Below, one piece after another: positions 35,933 through 43,931 of a stretch of 63,063 nt of DNA. The translations under genes were made by a program, and so were the position numbers. Below the pieces are notes generated by a model, which was not told the origin of the DNA, did no database searches, and was given only the letters and a program-made list of their open reading frames with translations. This DNA is from Geminicoccus sp. (GTDB taxonomy: Bacteria; Pseudomonadota; Alphaproteobacteria; UBA7985), in contig PAPT01000028.1 in assembly GCA_002708995.1 (NCBI GenBank), positions 1 to 63,063 on the forward strand, read 5' to 3'. The first letter of the stretch is position 1, and each line of letters starts with the position of its first letter.

Positions 35933-36703
35933 ATGACAAACACACCAAAGCAAGCAGTCCTGTACCGCCGTGTCATTCCCAACAATACCTGCGTCCACGG
36001 GCGAAAGGCGTTGGCGTTGCTCCAACGCCGGGGTTATCGGGTCGAGGACCGCCACCTGACCTCGCGCGAGGCCATCGACGCCGCCAAGCTCGAATTCGAC
36101 GTGGCGACCTTCCCGCAGGCCTTCATCGCGAGTGAGCGGGTCGGTGGTTACACGGATTTGCTGGCGCACTTCGGCCGCCCGGTGCCTGATCCCAAGGCCA
36201 AGACCTACACGCCGGTGATCGCGCTGTTCAGTGTCGCGGCGCTGCTGGCGGTGGCGGTCAATTTTGCCGGGCTGGGCGAAAACCCCGGCGCCGCGCTGAT
36301 CCAAATGGCCGAGCAGTTCATCGCCGGTTCCATGGTCATGCTCGGCCTGCTGAAGCTGCGCGACCTGGAGGGCTTTGCCAGCCAGTTCCTGAACTATGAC
36401 CTGCTGACCCAGCGCCGGGTGCGCTATGCTTACCTCTACCCCTTTGCCGAAACCGGGGCCGGGATCCTGATGTTCGCCGGTTTGCTGCCGTGGCTCGCAG
36501 CACCAGTGGGTCTGTTTATCAGCACGATTGGGGGTATTTCAGTCATCAAAGCCGTGTATATCGATAAGCGAGACCTCAAGTGCGCCTGCGTGGGCGGCAA
36601 TTCCAACGTCCCGCTCGGGGCGGTGTCGCTGACAGAAAATCTCCTGATGTTCGCTATGGCAGTGTGGATGCTGATCAAGCTGAGCCCAATCGGGCCGGTC
36701 TGA
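35933..36703 (+). CDS. Glutaredoxin domain fused to MauE/DoxX-like membrane domain
   Basis: This is a 256-residue protein. Residues 1-85 resemble a glutaredoxin (AVLYRRVIPNNTCVHGRKAL, then ATFPQAFIASERVGGYTDLL), but the active site has one Cys (C20) instead of Cys-x2-Cys. Four hydrophobic segments follow (about 98-118, 125-145, 170-195 and 230-250), as in MauE/methylamine-utilisation or DoxX-like proteins. A K-C-A-C-V-G-G pair near 219 could form a redox couple with the glutaredoxin part. It is divergent from aconitase X and precedes the mgsABC-type genes by 73 bases on the same strand. A thiol-redox transfer role across the membrane is inferred. Confidence 0.65.
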   Translation: MTNTPKQAVLYRRVIPNNTCVHGRKALALLQRRGYRVEDRHLTSREAIDAAKLEFDVATFPQAFIASERVGGYTDLLAHFGRPVPDPKAKTYTPVIALFSVAALLAVAVNFAGLGENPGAALIQMAEQFIAGSMVMLGLLKLRDLEGFASQFLNYDLLTQRRVRYAYLYPFAETGAGILMFAGLLPWLAAPVGLFISTIGGISVIKAVYIDKRDLKCACVGGNSNVPLGAVSLTENLLMFAMAVWMLIKLSPIGPV

Positions 36704-36775
36704 CCTGGTAAACCGCTCTGCGGGCGGTCACGCAGCCACCCCGACCAGAACCAACGGAAAGAAAAGAACAGCCTT

Positions 36776-37672
36776 ATGTGTGGAATTGTCGGCCTGTTTC
36801 TTAAAGACGACAGCCTCTCGCCCCGGCTCGGCGGTATGCTGTCCGATATGCTGGTCACCATGACCGATCGCGGACCGGACAGCGCCGGGATCGCCGTCTA
36901 CGGCGCGGAGACCAGCGGCGGCTTCAAAATCACCGTGCAGGCTGAAGACCCGGAGACGGCCTTCGCACAGCTGGCCGAGCACCTCAGCGCCGCGACCGGG
37001 CAGCCTTGCAGCCTCGCAGCCAAGTCGACCCATGCGGTGATTTCGACCGCTCCGGATAACGCCGCCGCGCTGATCAGCCACCTGCGCGAAAGCCATTCAG
37101 ACCTGCGGATCATGTCCACCGGCGAAGCCATGGAAATCTACAAGGAAGTGGGCCTGCCCCGCGACGTCTCCACCCGCTTCGAAATTGGCGCCATGGGTGG
37201 CACCCACGGCATCGGCCACACGCGTATGGCGACGGAATCCGCGGTGACGACCATGGGCGCACACCCGTTTTCGACCGGCGCCGACCAGTGCCTGGTGCAT
37301 AACGGTTCGCTGTCGAACCACAACAGCCTGCGGCGCAAGCTCCAGCGCGAGGGCGTGCGTATCGAAACCGAGAACGACACTGAAGTTGCAGCCGCCTATC
37401 TGACCTATCGCATGCAGCAGGGTCGCAACCTCGGGCAGGCGCTGGAAGACAGCCTCGATGACCTCGACGGTTTCTTCACCTTCGTTGTCGGCACCAAGAA
37501 CGGCTTTGGCGTGCTGCGCGACCCGATTGCCTGCAAGCCTGCCGTCATGGCCGAGACCGACGCCTACGTCGCCTTCGGCTCGGAATACCGTGCGCTGGTG
37601 TCCCTGCCCGGGATCGACGCCGCGCGGGTCTGGGAACCCGAACCCGCCAACGTCTATTTCTGGGAGCGCTGA
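36776..37672 (+). CDS. mgsA: Class II glutamine amidotransferase, N-methylglutamate synthase subunit A type
   Basis: This 298-residue N-terminal-nucleophile amidotransferase begins M-C-G-I-V-G-L. Removing Met exposes Cys as the nucleophile. THGIGHTRMATESAVT and HNGSLSNHNSLRR are the glutaminase-fold signatures. With the next two genes it reproduces the domains of glutamate synthase in three separate chains. This arrangement is known as GlxBCD in rhizobia and as N-methylglutamate synthase MgsABC in methylamine users. The start has a GAAAGAAAAG purine stretch upstream. It begins a tight operon, with a 3-base gap to the next gene. Confidence 0.8.
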   Translation: MCGIVGLFLKDDSLSPRLGGMLSDMLVTMTDRGPDSAGIAVYGAETSGGFKITVQAEDPETAFAQLAEHLSAATGQPCSLAAKSTHAVISTAPDNAAALISHLRESHSDLRIMSTGEAMEIYKEVGLPRDVSTRFEIGAMGGTHGIGHTRMATESAVTTMGAHPFSTGADQCLVHNGSLSNHNSLRRKLQREGVRIETENDTEVAAAYLTYRMQQGRNLGQALEDSLDDLDGFFTFVVGTKNGFGVLRDPIACKPAVMAETDAYVAFGSEYRALVSLPGIDAARVWEPEPANVYFWER

Positions 37673-37675
37673 ACC

Positions 37676-38374
37676 GTGCCGACGATTGACCTTGCCAAGG
37701 ACGACTTACGCGCCCTCAACCAGCAATTACAGACCGCAGCCCGCGCCGTGGCAGAGGCCCAGTCCAACGAAACCCAGTGGCGGATCGACAATCCGCGCGG
37801 CAGCCACGCCATCGCTGTCGGGCTCGACGGCCCCATCGCCGTCACCGTCGGCGGCTCCACCGGCTACTACTGCGCAGGCATGAACAAGGAAGCCAGCATC
37901 ACCGTCGAGGGCTCTGCCGGACCAGGCGTGGCTGAAAACATGATGTCCGGCACCGTGGTGATCGAGGGCGACGCCAGCCAGTACGCCGGGGCGACCGGTC
38001 GCGGCGGCCTGCTGGTGGTCAAGGGCAACGCCGCCTCACGCTGCGGCATTTCGATGAAGGGCATCGATATCGTCGTCCACGGCAACATCGGCCACATGTC
38101 GGCCTTCATGGCGCAGAGCGGCACGCTGGTGGTCTGCGGGGACGCAGGCGACGCGCTGGGAGACTCGCTCTACGAAGCCCGGCTGTTCGTGCGCGGATCG
38201 GTCAAGAGCCTCGGCGCGGACTGCGTGGAAAAGGAAATGCGGCCCGAGTACCTCGAACTGCTCGCCGACCTGCTCGAACGCGCCGGCGCCGACGCCCGGC
38301 CGGAGGAATTCCGGCGCTACGGCTCGGCCCGACAGCTCTACACCTTCAACATCGACAACGCCTCGTCGTACTGA
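37676..38374 (+). CDS. mgsB: GXGXG-domain protein, N-methylglutamate synthase subunit B type
   Basis: This 232-residue protein corresponds to the GXGXG beta-helix domain of glutamate synthase. Repeated turns are visible as GSTGYYCAGMNKEASITVEG, GPGVAENMMSGTVVIEGDAS, YAGATGRGGLLVVKGNA and RCGISMKGIDIVVHGNIGHMS. It starts at GTG (37676), four bases after the amidotransferase stop, with GGGAGCG upstream. The protein is structural, coupling the amidotransferase and synthase parts. A 15-base gap separates it from the FMN subunit gene. Confidence 0.8.
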   Translation: MPTIDLAKDDLRALNQQLQTAARAVAEAQSNETQWRIDNPRGSHAIAVGLDGPIAVTVGGSTGYYCAGMNKEASITVEGSAGPGVAENMMSGTVVIEGDASQYAGATGRGGLLVVKGNAASRCGISMKGIDIVVHGNIGHMSAFMAQSGTLVVCGDAGDALGDSLYEARLFVRGSVKSLGADCVEKEMRPEYLELLADLLERAGADARPEEFRRYGSARQLYTFNIDNASSY

Positions 38375-38389
38375 GCGGAGACCCAGACC

Positions 38390-39721
38390 ATGACCGACAA
38401 TCCGCACCGCACGACGCCCGTTAAATCCTGGACCTTCGACGACCGCACCAACTCGGAAATCCGGCGCGCTGCCGCGACCGGCATCTACGATATTCGCGGC
38501 GGCGGGGCCAAGCGCCGGGTTCCGCATTTCGATGACCTGCTGTTTCTGGGCGCCTCGGTGTCGCGTTACCCGCTGGAGGGCTACCGCGAGACCTGCGCCA
38601 CCGATGTCAGCCTCGGCCCCCGCCACGCGGCCAACCCGATCAAGCTCGACATTCCGATCACCATCGCCGGGATGAGCTTCGGCGCGCTCTCTGGCACAGC
38701 CAAGGAGGCGCTGGGCCGCGGAGCAACAGCGGCCGGGACCTCGACCACCACCGGCGACGGCGGCATGACCGAGGAAGAACGCGGGCATTCGGACAAGCTG
38801 GTCTACCAGTACCTGCCCTCGCGCTATGGCATGAACCCCGACGACCTGCGCCGCGCGGACGCCATCGAGATTGTCGTGGGTCAGGGCGCCAAGCCCGGCG
38901 GCGGCGGCATGCTGCTGGGGCAGAAAATCTCCGACCGCGTTGCGGAAATGCGCAATCTGCCCGAGGGCATCGACCAGCGCTCGGCCTGCCGTCACCCGGA
39001 CTGGACTGGTCCCGACGACCTCGAGATCAAGATCCTTGAGCTGCGGGAGATCACCGGCTGGAAGGTGCCGATCTACGTCAAGGTCGGCGGTGCCCGCCCC
39101 TACTTCGACACCACGCTGGCAGTGAAGGCTGGCGCCGATGTGGTTGTGCTCGACGGCATGCAAGGCGGCACAGCGGCCACGCAGGATGTTTTCATCGAAC
39201 ACGTCGGACAGCCCACGCTCGCCTGTATCCGTCCCGCCGTGAAGGCGCTGCAGGATCTGGGGCTGCACCGGGACGGGGTGCAGTTGGTAATCTCCGGGGG
39301 CATCCGCAGCGGTGCAGACGTCGCCAAGGCTATCGCGCTGGGCGCGGACGCGGTGTCCATCGGAACAGCTGCGCTGATCGCGCTGGGCGATAACGACCCG
39401 AAGTGGGAAGCGGACTACCAGAAGCTCGGCACCACCGCCGGGGCCTACGACGACTGGCACGAAGGCCAGGATCCGGCCGGGATCAACACCCAGGACCCTG
39501 AACTGCAGAAGCGGCTCGATCCGGTGCTGGGGGGACGACGGCTCTCCAACTACCTCAAGGTCATGACGCTGGAGGCGCAGACCATCGCGCGCGCCTGCGG
39601 CAAGAGCCACTTGCACAACCTCGAGCCCGAGGACCTCTGTGCCCTGACCATTGAGGCAGCGGCCATGGCGCAGGTGCCGCTGGCCGGGACCGACTGGTAC
39701 CCGGGAAAGGCTGGCTTTTGA
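38390..39721 (+). CDS. mgsC: FMN-binding glutamate synthase domain, N-methylglutamate synthase subunit C type
   Basis: This 443-residue protein holds the FMN-binding synthase barrel of glutamate synthase. ITIAGMSFGALSGTAKEAL, STTTGDGGM, VGQGAKPGGGGMLLG, VKVGGARPYFDT and VLDGMQGGTAAT are the conserved barrel segments, and SGGIRSGADVAKAIALGADAV binds the FMN phosphate. As MgsC it would form N-methylglutamate from methylamine and glutamate; as GlxD its reaction is not established. N-methylglutamate dehydrogenase (mgdABCD), needed to use the product for methylamine oxidation, is not in the window. The Rieske oxygenase upstream could be one source of methylated amines, which is an inference. Confidence 0.8.
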   Translation: MTDNPHRTTPVKSWTFDDRTNSEIRRAAATGIYDIRGGGAKRRVPHFDDLLFLGASVSRYPLEGYRETCATDVSLGPRHAANPIKLDIPITIAGMSFGALSGTAKEALGRGATAAGTSTTTGDGGMTEEERGHSDKLVYQYLPSRYGMNPDDLRRADAIEIVVGQGAKPGGGGMLLGQKISDRVAEMRNLPEGIDQRSACRHPDWTGPDDLEIKILELREITGWKVPIYVKVGGARPYFDTTLAVKAGADVVVLDGMQGGTAATQDVFIEHVGQPTLACIRPAVKALQDLGLHRDGVQLVISGGIRSGADVAKAIALGADAVSIGTAALIALGDNDPKWEADYQKLGTTAGAYDDWHEGQDPAGINTQDPELQKRLDPVLGGRRLSNYLKVMTLEAQTIARACGKSHLHNLEPEDLCALTIEAAAMAQVPLAGTDWYPGKAGF

Positions 39722-39804
39722 GCGCGGCTGGGCTAGGCTCGCCCAAAGACAGACGCGATGCAGACTTATAGACCACGACAACCATCAGACTTCCGGAGAG
39801 TGAC

Positions 39805-41112
39805 ATGACCACCGACCTCGCGGCCTTCGCCAAGGAAAAAGGCGTTAAGTACTTCATGGTCTCTTTCACCGATCTGTTCGGTGCACAGCGGGCGAAACTG
39901 GTGCCCACGCAGGCTATCGCGGACATGCAGGAAGAAGGCGCAGGCTTCGCCGGGTTCGCCAGCTGGCTGGACATGACCCCGGCGCACGCCGACATGCTCG
40001 CCGTGCCGGACCCGTCCTCGGTCATCCAGCTGCCGTGGAAGCGCGAAGTCGCCTGGGTCGCCGCCAATCTGGTGATAGAAGATGAGCTGGTAGAGCAGGC
40101 CCCACGCAACGTGCTCAACCGCCTGCTTGCCCGCGCCGAGGCCGACGGCCTGCGTGTCAAAACCGGGGTAGAGGCCGAATTCTTCCTGCTCACGCCCGAG
40201 GGAACCGAGATTTCCGACCCCTACGACCGCGCCGAAAAGCCCTGCTACGACCAACAGGCGGTGATGCGCCGCTACGACGTCATCGCTGAGATCTGCGACT
40301 ATATGCTGGAGCTGGGCTGGGGCCCGTACCAGAACGACCACGAGGACGCCAACGGCCAGTTCGAGATGAACTGGGAGTTCGACGACGCCTTGCGCACGGC
40401 CGATAAGCACTCGTTCTTCAAATTCATGGTCAAGTCCGTTGCCGAAAAGCACGGCTACCGGGCGACCTTCATGCCCAAGCCGGTCGAAGGCCTGACCGGC
40501 AACGGCTGCCACGTGCACGTCTCGGTCTGGGATCAGGCCGGAACCACCAACGCCTTCGCCGATGATACCATGGAGCTGGGGCTGAGCGCGCGCGGGCGCC
40601 ACTTCCTGGGCGGAATCATGAAGCACGCCAGCGCGATGGCGGCGATCACCAACCCGACGGTCAATTCCTACAAGCGGATCAACGCACCGCGGACGCTCTC
40701 GGGCGCGAGCTGGGCGCCAAACACCATCACCTGGACCGGCAACAACCGCACCCACATGGTGCGCGTCCCCGGCCCGGGTCGGTTCGAGCTGCGCCTGCCC
40801 GATGGTGCGGCCAACCCCTACCTGCTGCAGGCGGTGATCATCGCTGCGGGTCTCTCGGGCCTGGCCAGCGAAGCCGACCCCGGCCCCCGCTACGACATCG
40901 ACATGTACGCCGAAGGACACACCGTAAAGGACGCGCCGCGCCTGCCCCTGAACCTGCTCGACGCCCTGCGCGGTCTGGAGGCCGACACGGCCCTGACCGA
41001 AGCCATGGGCTCCGAGTTTTCCGAGGCTTTTCTCAAGCTCAAGCGGCAGGAGTGGAATTCCTATGTCAGCCACTTCTCGCAGTGGGAGCGGGACAACACG
41101 CTGGACGTCTAA
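39805..41112 (+). CDS. Glutamine synthetase family, GlnT or gamma-glutamylmethylamide synthetase (GmaS) type
   Basis: This 435-residue ATP-dependent amide ligase has the complete glutamine synthetase core. GVEAEFFLL carries metal-binding Glu, GWGPYQNDHEDANGQFEMN the second metal site, NGCHVHVSVWD the ATP/metal His, and NRTHMVRVP and GRFELRLPDGAANPY the substrate site. The type III GlnT and GmaS proteins share this size and associate with the GlxBCD/MgsABC trio. If GmaS, it joins methylamine to glutamate. By sequence alone GlnT and GmaS are hard to separate. The start has CCGGAGAG upstream and lies 83 bases after the FMN subunit gene. The cytoplasmic enzyme is probably a dodecamer. Confidence 0.75.
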   Translation: MTTDLAAFAKEKGVKYFMVSFTDLFGAQRAKLVPTQAIADMQEEGAGFAGFASWLDMTPAHADMLAVPDPSSVIQLPWKREVAWVAANLVIEDELVEQAPRNVLNRLLARAEADGLRVKTGVEAEFFLLTPEGTEISDPYDRAEKPCYDQQAVMRRYDVIAEICDYMLELGWGPYQNDHEDANGQFEMNWEFDDALRTADKHSFFKFMVKSVAEKHGYRATFMPKPVEGLTGNGCHVHVSVWDQAGTTNAFADDTMELGLSARGRHFLGGIMKHASAMAAITNPTVNSYKRINAPRTLSGASWAPNTITWTGNNRTHMVRVPGPGRFELRLPDGAANPYLLQAVIIAAGLSGLASEADPGPRYDIDMYAEGHTVKDAPRLPLNLLDALRGLEADTALTEAMGSEFSEAFLKLKRQEWNSYVSHFSQWERDNTLDV

Positions 41113-41118
41113 CCGGCG

Positions 41119-41141
41119 CCTGAGCCCTTGCGGGGCTCAGG
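41119..41141. terminator. Hairpin between converging glnT/gmaS-type and kynU genes
   Basis: A perfect 9-bp stem CCTGAGCCC (41119-41127) and GGGCTCAGG (41133-41141) with loop TTGCG lies 7 bases after the stop of the glutamine synthetase gene and includes the stop codon of the opposing kynureninase gene. It could stop transcripts from both sides. No U-run follows, so it may act as a 3'-end stabiliser instead. Confidence 0.5.
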
Positions 41142-42339
41142 TAACGCGCGACCGGGTCTGAAACTCAGGCCGATCCCACAGCCGGTCGCGGATCACACGT
41201 TCGAGCACGTCGACAGCGGCGATCACGTCGGCCTCGTCGAGATACAGCGGGGTGAAGCCAAAGCGCATGATGTCGGGCGCGCGGAAGTCGCCGATCACGC
41301 CGCTAGCGATCAGCGCCTGCATGGCGGCATAGCCGTGCTCGAAGTGGAAAGACACCTGCGAGCCGCGGCGCTGCGGGTCGCGGGGTGACGCCAGTTCCAG
41401 CCCAAGGCAGCGTCGTTCGACCTCGGCAATAAAGGTCTCGCTGAGCGCCAGCGAGGCGTCGCGCAGCGCCTGCATCGACACCCCCTCCCAGACATCCAAA
41501 GCGGCCTCCAGCATGCGCATCTGCACAATCGGCGGGGTGCCGATCCGGAAGCGCTCCGCCGCCGGGCCAGGCTCGTACACCGGGTCCATGGCAAAGGGGT
41601 TGGCGTGGCCCATCCAGCCCGCCAAGGCCGGTTGAACATCGTCCGGCAGGTCGGGGCGAATGTAGATGAAGGCCGGGGCGCCGGGACCGGCGTTGAGATA
41701 CTTGTAAGTACAGCCAACGGCGAATTCGGCCGGGTTTACCGCCATATCGACCGGAACAGCGCCCAGCGAGTGCGCCAGATCCCAGATCATCACGGCGCCG
41801 ACATCGTGCACGGCCCGGGTAATCCGCGCGGCATCGAGCCGCCGCCCGGTGCGGTAGTCGACCTCCGTCAGCAGCACAACTGCGACCCCATCTGTCAGTG
41901 CGGTTTCAATGTCATCGGCGGGCACGGTCTCCAGCCGGTAGCCCTGCCCCAGCGTCTCGATCAGCCCCTGCGCCATGTAGAGATCGGAGGGGAAATTGTT
42001 GCTGTCCGAGAGGATCACACGCCGGTCGGGGCGCATATTCAGCGCGGCGGTCAGCGCCTGATAGACCTTGATCGACAGGGTATCACCGACTGACACCGAC
42101 CCGGCGGGCGCGTTCAGGAACATGGCCCCCAGCCGGTCACCCAACTGTGTCGGCAGGTCCATCCAGCCCTCGGCGTTCCACGCCCGGATCAGCGACTGTC
42201 CCCATTCGCGATCAATGGTCTCCGCAACCCGCGGGCCGACAGCCTTGGGCAGCATACCCAGCGAGTTACCATCGAGGTAGATCAGGCCCTCGGGCATGTC
42301 GAACAGGTGCTTTCGGGGAAGCTCGGCGCCTTGGGTCAT
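41137..42339 (-). CDS. kynU: Kynureninase
   Basis: This 400-residue PLP enzyme of fold type I cleaves kynurenine to anthranilate and alanine. IYLDGNSLGMLPKAV near the N-terminus, SDSNNFPSDLYMAQGL, VMIWDLAHSLGAVPVD and VGCTYKYLNAGPGAPAFIYI carrying the PLP lysine are diagnostic. GWMGHANPFAMD completes the active site. The ATG at 42339 follows a GAGAGAGCGGCAGAG purine repeat that should serve as ribosome site; longer frames are not conserved. No kynA or kynB lies next to it. It is divergent from a PLP decarboxylase gene, sharing a 155-base intergenic region. Confidence 0.9.
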   Translation of the reverse strand: MTQGAELPRKHLFDMPEGLIYLDGNSLGMLPKAVGPRVAETIDREWGQSLIRAWNAEGWMDLPTQLGDRLGAMFLNAPAGSVSVGDTLSIKVYQALTAALNMRPDRRVILSDSNNFPSDLYMAQGLIETLGQGYRLETVPADDIETALTDGVAVVLLTEVDYRTGRRLDAARITRAVHDVGAVMIWDLAHSLGAVPVDMAVNPAEFAVGCTYKYLNAGPGAPAFIYIRPDLPDDVQPALAGWMGHANPFAMDPVYEPGPAAERFRIGTPPIVQMRMLEAALDVWEGVSMQALRDASLALSETFIAEVERRCLGLELASPRDPQRRGSQVSFHFEHGYAAMQALIASGVIGDFRAPDIMRFGFTPLYLDEADVIAAVDVLERVIRDRLWDRPEFQTRSRVT

Positions 42340-42494
42340 TCTCTGCCGCTCTCTCTGCCGCTCTTGTCTGGGTCCGTGGGTTTCGGGTACTGGCATATGG
42401 GTTGGCCGCGGCCCACGCAAGCCGTTTCCGGGGCCTGTGACATCAACCACGCCCCCCGGACCGACCCCGGGGGCGAACCACAACGGATCTGACC

Positions 42495-43925
42495 ATGACC
42501 GACAAGACCCCTGCCCCATCTGCCCGGAACGCGCTGGATCAGAGCCCGCTGCATCAGGCCATGCACGAGCAGATGCAGGACGGCAGCCTGTTCACCCGCG
42601 CCATCGAGCACGGGCAGGCCTACCTACGCGGGATCAGCGACCGGCCCGTCGCCCCGGATGCTGCGGCACAGGCTGCGCTCGCTGGGCTGGACGGCCCGCT
42701 GCCCGAGGGACCGGGTGAGGCTGAAGCCATCCTTGACCAGCTCGCGCAGCTCGGCGGCCCGGCAACCACCGCACAGGTGGGGGGACGCTTCTTCGGCATG
42801 GTCAACGGCGGCCTGCTGCCCACCGCGCTCGCCGCGCGCCTATTGGCCGATACCTGGGACCAGAATGCCGTGGTGCACGCCGTCTCACCGACCAATTCCC
42901 GCCTTGAGGAGGTCTGCCAGCGCTGGCTGATCGAGTTGCTGGGACTGCCGCAACAGACCGTGGCAGGCTTTGTCAGCGGCACGTCCATGGCCATCGTCTG
43001 CGGTCTTGCTGCTGCACGCTGGCGGCTGTGCCAACGGCTGGGCTGTGACATCAACGCCGCCGGGTTGGCGTCGGCGCCGCGCCTGCGGCTGATCACCAGC
43101 CGCCACGCGCATTCGACCGTGCTCAAGGCCGTGGTCCTGCTGGGCTTCGGCACGGATACCATCGAATATGCCGAAGTCGACGACCAAGGACGATTGCGCC
43201 CGGAGACCCTACCCGCGCTGGACGAGACCTGCATCCTCATCCTGCAGGCCGGGAACGTCAATTCCGGTTCCTTCGACCCGATCCGCGCGTGCTGTGAGGC
43301 GGTACGGGCCGCCGGTGCCTGGGTGCACATCGACGGGGCCTTCGGGCTGTGGGCGGCGGCCTGCCCCAATCTGGCTTACCTGACCGACGGACTGGAACTG
43401 GCGCAATCGTGGAGCGTCGATGCCCACAAGACCCTGAACGCGCCCTACGACAGCGGCCTGTCGCTCTGCGCCGACCCTGAGGCCATGGTTGCCGCGCTGC
43501 AGAACTCCGGCGCTTATATCCCCACCTCCGAGCATCGTGACGGCATGCATTTCACCCCGGAAATGTCGCGCCGGACCCGGGCGATCGACCTGTGGGCGGC
43601 GCTCAGCTTTCTCGGCCGCAGCGGGGTCGCCACGCTGGTCGAGGGCCTCCACACGCGCGCGCGCCAGTTCGAGGCCGAACTCAAGCAGGCCGGCTTCAGC
43701 GTCATCAATGACGTGGTCTTTAACCAGGTGCTGCTGGAGATCGGCGACGAGGCTAAGACGACAGCCTTTGTCGATCACGTGAAGGCATCGGGCGAGGCCT
43801 GGATCGGCCCGTCACGCTGGTTCGACCGGCCGGTGGTGCGGGTCAGTCTCTGCTCGTGGGCCACGACCCCGGCAGATGTGACCCGGGCTGTGGCTGCCTT
43901 CGTGACCGCGCGGGATCAGGGTTAA
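42495..43925 (+). CDS. Group II PLP-dependent decarboxylase
   Basis: This 476-residue member of the aromatic amino acid/glutamate decarboxylase family has a TAQVGGRFFGMVNGG segment, the PLP contact GFVSGTSMAIVCGLAAAR, VHIDGAFGLWAA (Asp to the PLP nitrogen) and SVDAHKTLNAPYDSGLSLC with the Schiff-base lysine. All catalytic residues are present. Substrate preference cannot be read; divergence from kynureninase suggests aromatic or tryptophan-derived amino acids, but that is only context. It converges with the SHMT-like gene, six bases separating the two stops across a GGGTTAACCC palindrome. Confidence 0.8.
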   Translation: MTDKTPAPSARNALDQSPLHQAMHEQMQDGSLFTRAIEHGQAYLRGISDRPVAPDAAAQAALAGLDGPLPEGPGEAEAILDQLAQLGGPATTAQVGGRFFGMVNGGLLPTALAARLLADTWDQNAVVHAVSPTNSRLEEVCQRWLIELLGLPQQTVAGFVSGTSMAIVCGLAAARWRLCQRLGCDINAAGLASAPRLRLITSRHAHSTVLKAVVLLGFGTDTIEYAEVDDQGRLRPETLPALDETCILILQAGNVNSGSFDPIRACCEAVRAAGAWVHIDGAFGLWAAACPNLAYLTDGLELAQSWSVDAHKTLNAPYDSGLSLCADPEAMVAALQNSGAYIPTSEHRDGMHFTPEMSRRTRAIDLWAALSFLGRSGVATLVEGLHTRARQFEAELKQAGFSVINDVVFNQVLLEIGDEAKTTAFVDHVKASGEAWIGPSRWFDRPVVRVSLCSWATTPADVTRAVAAFVTARDQG

Positions 43926-43931
43926 CCCGGC

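Noticed and set aside
38036..39781. 581-codon antisense frame opposite mgsB and mgsC
   Set aside because: The sense strand encodes clear glutamate synthase domains. The antisense product has no recognisable domain.
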